This document shows positions 61,208 to 64,000 of a DNA stretch of 64,000 nucleotides, piece after piece. The notes under the pieces were generated by a model that saw only the letters and a program-made list of their open reading frames with translations, was not told the origin of the DNA and did not search any database. Source of the DNA: Methylobacterium sp. E-066 (lineage in GTDB: Bacteria; Pseudomonadota; Alphaproteobacteria; Rhizobiales; Beijerinckiaceae). A program made the position numbers and the translations under genes. The DNA is taken from assembly GCF_022829635.1 (NCBI RefSeq), contig NZ_JAKSYO010000193.1, forward strand, positions 62,001 to 126,000. Reading direction: 5' to 3'. Within the stretch, counting starts at the first letter, position 1, and each line of letters starts with the position of its first letter.

Positions 61208-61765
61208 ATGGCGCTCGAAGGGGAACTGGCCGCTCTGATGGCGGCGGCGCAGGACGGTGACGCGGCCGCGTATCGCGCCCTGCTGAAGGCGTGCCTGCCC
61301 CTCGTCTCGGCGATCGCCCGGGCGCAGGGCGTGCGCGGCGAGGCGGTGGACGACGTCGTGCAGGACACGCTGATGACCGTGCATCGGGCGCGCGCCAGCT
61401 ACGATCCGGCGCGGCCGTTCCTGCCGTGGCTGCGGGCCATCACCCAGCGCCGGGCGATCGACCGCCTGCGCCGGGCTGGCCGCCGGCCCCGGGAGGTCCA
61501 CGATCCCCTCGCCTACGAGGCCGAAACCGATCCCGGTCCCGAGCCCGGCCAGGGTCTGGAGGCGCGCGACCGGGCCGCGGCGCTGGCCCGCGCCGTCGCG
61601 TCCCTGCCGGACGGGCAGCGGCAGGCGGTGGAGCATCTCGGCCTGCGCGAGCTGTCGCTGGACGAGACCGCGGCCCTCACCGGGCGCAGCAAGGGCGCGC
61701 TCAAGGTCAACCTGCATCGGGCCCTGAAGGCCCTGCGCGCCAACCTGATGCAGGAGCGGCGCTGA
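61208..61765 (+). CDS. sigF: ECF sigma factor, SigF-like
   Basis: 185 residues from ATG 61208, with GGAG 5 nt upstream; an ATG at 61094 overlapping the previous stop is a less family-like alternative. Sigma-2 contains DDVVQDTLMTVHRARASYDP and FLPWLRAITQRRAIDRLRRA; sigma-4 contains LSLDETAALTGRSKGALKV. The overlap (TGATG) with the NrsF-type anti-sigma gene identifies it as the SigF type, which in Caulobacter responds to chromate and other heavy-metal or oxidative stress. Confidence 0.9.
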   Translation: MALEGELAALMAAAQDGDAAAYRALLKACLPLVSAIARAQGVRGEAVDDVVQDTLMTVHRARASYDPARPFLPWLRAITQRRAIDRLRRAGRRPREVHDPLAYEAETDPGPEPGQGLEARDRAAALARAVASLPDGQRQAVEHLGLRELSLDETAALTGRSKGALKVNLHRALKALRANLMQERR

Positions 61766-62427
61766 TGGCCGATCTCGCCCGCCACGAGCGGCTCGTCGAG
61801 GATCTCGCCGGCAGCCTGGAGCCGGTCCGGCCGTTGCATGCGCCGGCCCTGCGCGCCGCGCTTTGGCTCGGTGCGGCTCTGCTCATCGGGCTGGTCCTGG
61901 CGAGCCGGATCGACACCAGCGGCTTCATGCTGCGCATGCGCGTGCCGGATCTCGCCCTGGCGGCGCTCGGCGCGGTGCTGACGGCGGTGGCCGCCGCCTT
62001 TGCGGCGTTCGCTACCAGCGTGCCGGGCCGCTCCCGGGCCTGGGCGCTGCTGCCGCTGCCGCCCCTGGCCCTCTGGATCGGGGCGAGCGGGTTCGGCTGC
62101 CTGCGCGACTGGATCGCCCCCGGCACCGGCCCGCTGCACCCGCAGGAGGTCGCCGGCTGTTTCAGCTTCCTGGTCTGCGTCTCGGTGCCGCTCTCGGCGC
62201 TGATCGTCGTGATGCTGCGCCGGGCCTGCCCGCTGCGGCCGAACCTCACGGCCGCCCTGGGCGGACTGGCCGCCGCCGCTGCCGCCGCCGCGCTGCTCAT
62301 GCCGTTCCACCCGCACGACGCCACCGCGTCGGATCTGCTGATCCACGCCGTCGCGGTGCTCGGGGTGATCGGACTCAACGGCCTCGCGGGCGGCCGGCTG
62401 CTCGGCAGCCGGGTCGGGAACGGCTGA
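61765..62427 (+). CDS. nrsF: NrsF-family membrane anti-sigma factor (DUF1109)
   Basis: 220 residues with six predicted membrane helices. The first is AALWLGAALLIGLVLASRID and the last ends GVIGLNGLAGGRLLG; a short cytoplasmic N-terminus (ADLARHERLVEDLAGSLEPV) would hold the sigma factor. Cysteines in GCLRDW and AGCFSFLVCVS could sense metals or thiol state, as in Caulobacter NrsF. The start overlaps the sigF stop by one base, so both are made together. Confidence 0.88.
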   Translation: MADLARHERLVEDLAGSLEPVRPLHAPALRAALWLGAALLIGLVLASRIDTSGFMLRMRVPDLALAALGAVLTAVAAAFAAFATSVPGRSRAWALLPLPPLALWIGASGFGCLRDWIAPGTGPLHPQEVAGCFSFLVCVSVPLSALIVVMLRRACPLRPNLTAALGGLAAAAAAAALLMPFHPHDATASDLLIHAVAVLGVIGLNGLAGGRLLGSRVGNG

Positions 62428-62485
62428 GCGCCAAACGAACGGCGGTTGATCCCTTGGGGATGGCGGAATCTGGCATCGCTCGCGC

Positions 62486-62638
62486 GCCCCTTTCCCGGAC
62501 GCCTGGAACGTCAGTGGAAGGCGATCCGGGACCCAGGAGAGAATGAGCCGCGAAGCGGCACGGTGCAGACGCTTCGCGTCGTCCTTTGCTGGGTCCCGGG
62601 TCGCATTCCGCTCGCGCTCCATGCGCCCGGGAAAAGGA
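62486..62638. repeat. Intergenic inverted repeat, family D copy 2
   Basis: The left arm GCCCCTTTCCCGGACGCC and right arm ATGCGCCCGGGAAAAGGACG pair, and inner CGGGACCCAGGAG and GCTGGGTCCCGGG blocks form a second pair. The design matches 11987-12158. It lies between the convergent nrsF and YcgN-type genes, in the position of a terminator. Confidence 0.75.
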
Positions 62639-62678
62639 CGGCGCGAAACCGGCAACGCTCGGCTCCGTCAGTTTCGAT

Positions 62679-63170
62679 TTAGCCCGCGTCCGGATCCGAA
62701 CCCGGCCAGGCCACGATCCGGTCCGGCAGTTCGTCGTCGGAAAACTCCTCCTCGTTGCCGGAGAGCCGGCCGCGGACGGAGATGCCGGCCTCGTGGACGC
62801 TCGAAGCCCGCCCCGAGATCAGGGGATGCCACGGATAGAGCGGCTCGCCGTCGCGGACGAGGCGATAGGCGCAGGTCGGCGGCAGCCACGGGATCGTGCG
62901 CACCGCCTCCGGGGTCAGACGGACGCAATCGGGCACGCGCTTCTGGCGCCGGGCATAGTCGCGGCAGCGGCAGGTCAGGCCGTCGAGCAGGGTGCAGCCG
63001 ATATCGGTGTGGTGGACCTCGCCTGTCTCGTCGTCCTCGAGCTTGATCAGGCAGCACCGGCCGCACCCGTCGCAGAGGCTCTCCCACTCGGACGGCGTCA
63101 TGGCTTCGAGGGTCTTGGTCCGCCAGAACGGCTCGGCGACCCCGCGGCGCAGAGCCTCGGGCTTGGACAT
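62679..63170 (-). CDS. YcgN-family cysteine cluster protein (UPF0260)
   Basis: 163 residues. The cysteine cluster SLCDGCGRCCLIKLED (CxxCxxCC) near 32-47 is followed by IGCTLLDGLTCRCRDYARR and the RVPDCVRLTP segment, in all about eight cysteines in the conserved YcgN arrangement; they probably bind a metal or an Fe-S cluster. The closing WHPLISGRASSVHEAGISVR is a family signature. Function unknown. It is divergent from the PBP1A gene. Confidence 0.92.
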   Translation of the reverse strand: MSKPEALRRGVAEPFWRTKTLEAMTPSEWESLCDGCGRCCLIKLEDDETGEVHHTDIGCTLLDGLTCRCRDYARRQKRVPDCVRLTPEAVRTIPWLPPTCAYRLVRDGEPLYPWHPLISGRASSVHEAGISVRGRLSGNEEEFSDDELPDRIVAWPGSDPDAG

Positions 63171-63340
63171 CGGTCAATCTCGCGATCGGGAAGAGCGTGT
63201 CTCTGCCCGAGCCGGCGCCGCGGGGCAAGCGGGGCCGGGCCGCGACGAATCGCGAGACTGCGCAGAGCCTCGCCCACCGTTCCGGATCCTGCTAAGGATG
63301 GGCACGCCGCGCAGGCGCTCGACAAGCCGGGTCCGACATC

Positions 63341-64000
63341 GTGCGCCTGCCGACGCTCACCGAGATCAAGATCCGCATCGAGCGCGCCGCTTTGGCGTTC
63401 GATGCCTGGGTCAATGCCGGCCTCTACGACAGCGGCCGGTCCACCGGAGCGGCCTACGAGCGCTTCCAGCGAGTCATGAGCCGGTTCGCCGTGCATGGCT
63501 GGAAGCGGTTCGCCCTCGACCTGACCAGCGAGGCCGTCACCCTCGGGGCGGGCGGCGCGGTGCTGCTGCTCGCCTTCGCGCAGCCCGCCTTCCAGCTGAC
63601 CAGCGACAACTGGCTGAAGCAACAGGACCTCGCGGTCACGTTCCTCGACCGCTACGGCACGGAGGTCGGCCGGCGCGGCATCAAGCACGACGACTCGCTC
63701 AAGCTCGACGAGTTTCCCGACATCATGATCAAGGCGCTGGTCTCCACGGAGGACCGGCGCTTCTACGAGCATTGGGGCATCGACCCGATCGGCACCCTGC
63801 GGGCGCTGGTCAACAACTCGCGCGGCGGCGGCGGCACGCAGGGCGGCTCCTCGATCACCCAGCAGCTCGCGAAGAATCTCTTTTTGACGAACGAGCGCTC
63901 GCTCGAAAGAAAAATCAACGAGGCGTTCCTGGCCCTGTGGCTGGAGAGCCATCTCACCAAGAACGAGATCCTGAAGCTCTATCTCGACCGGGCCTATATG
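63341..64000 (+). CDS. mrcA: Penicillin-binding protein 1A, N-terminal part (cut by window edge)
   Basis: 220 codons from GTG 63341 to the right edge; the frame upstream contains a stop at 63293 and no ATG, so GTG is the likely start. A cytoplasmic segment, a membrane helix (TLGAGGAVLLLAFAQPAFQL) and a glycosyltransferase 51 domain are present: VSTEDRRFYEHWGIDPIGTL and GGSSITQQLAKNLFLTNERS. The transpeptidase domain lies beyond the window. It is the second class A PBP in this region, after pbpC. Confidence 0.9.
   Translation, partial: MRLPTLTEIKIRIERAALAFDAWVNAGLYDSGRSTGAAYERFQRVMSRFAVHGWKRFALDLTSEAVTLGAGGAVLLLAFAQPAFQLTSDNWLKQQDLAVTFLDRYGTEVGRRGIKHDDSLKLDEFPDIMIKALVSTEDRRFYEHWGIDPIGTLRALVNNSRGGGGTQGGSSITQQLAKNLFLTNERSLERKINEAFLALWLESHLTKNEILKLYLDRAYM

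Overview
The window looks like chromosome from a high-GC alphaproteobacterium of the Rhizobiales, most probably Methylobacterium or a close relative (inference). The grounds are: a NasST nitrate-assimilation module, a transaldolase-phosphoglucose isomerase fusion, a tandem-domain dCTP deaminase, an EcfG-type general-stress sigma factor, a SigF/NrsF pair, an Irr-type iron-control box, a CheY-CheZ pair, and dense families of intergenic inverted repeats. I recognise no tRNA, rRNA, CRISPR array, transposase or prophage. Start codons were chosen by Shine-Dalgarno quality and family-typical N-termini; many genes are coupled by ATGA or GTGA overlaps.

Layout. 1-4073 (minus): nitrate/nitrite assimilation. 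nasT-nasS encode an ANTAR antiterminator and its nitrate sensor. Downstream, a -24/-12 promoter, an ANTAR-like hairpin leader and an intrinsic terminator precede a FAD-dependent reductase gene and a nitrite reductase gene cut by the window edge. 4997-13957 (plus): sugar phosphate block with GH15 glucosidase, transketolase, transaldolase-PGI fusion, 6-phosphogluconate dehydrogenase and 6-phosphogluconolactonase. 14072-18496: HD-GYP phosphodiesterase, cysteine dioxygenase, Lrp regulator, dCTP deaminase, ApaG. 18532-24378: arginine genes (argE; argD-argF on the other strand with hslO) and a SpeG-like acetyltransferase. 24752-33232: RidA, glycerophosphodiesterase, di-haem peroxidase, PBP1C and a giant phospholipid-remodelling fusion.

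34140-51139 is the most accessory-looking part. It holds a cobalt-type nitrile hydratase operon, a degenerate metallo-beta-lactamase-like protein, an EcfG sigma factor with a NepR-like N-terminal segment, two amidase-signature enzymes, an orphan peptide-binding protein, and a largely overlapping five-gene operon (ThDP enzyme, penicillin acylase-type Ntn hydrolase, MlrC-type metallopeptidase, M20 peptidase, NmrA-like protein). Taken together it reads as a nitrile/amide/acylated-peptide catabolic island of unknown substrate.

51460-64000 returns to housekeeping: metallophosphoesterase, a VIT-family iron transporter under an Irr-type box, the acyltransferase-waaA-lpxK lipid A operon, DUF2093 and ribF, cheY-cheZ, a creatininase-family amidohydrolase, DUF1223 with sigF-nrsF, a YcgN-type protein, and the start of a PBP1A gene that runs off the right edge.

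At least five families of roughly 90-180 bp intergenic inverted repeats occupy most of the longer gene-free gaps.
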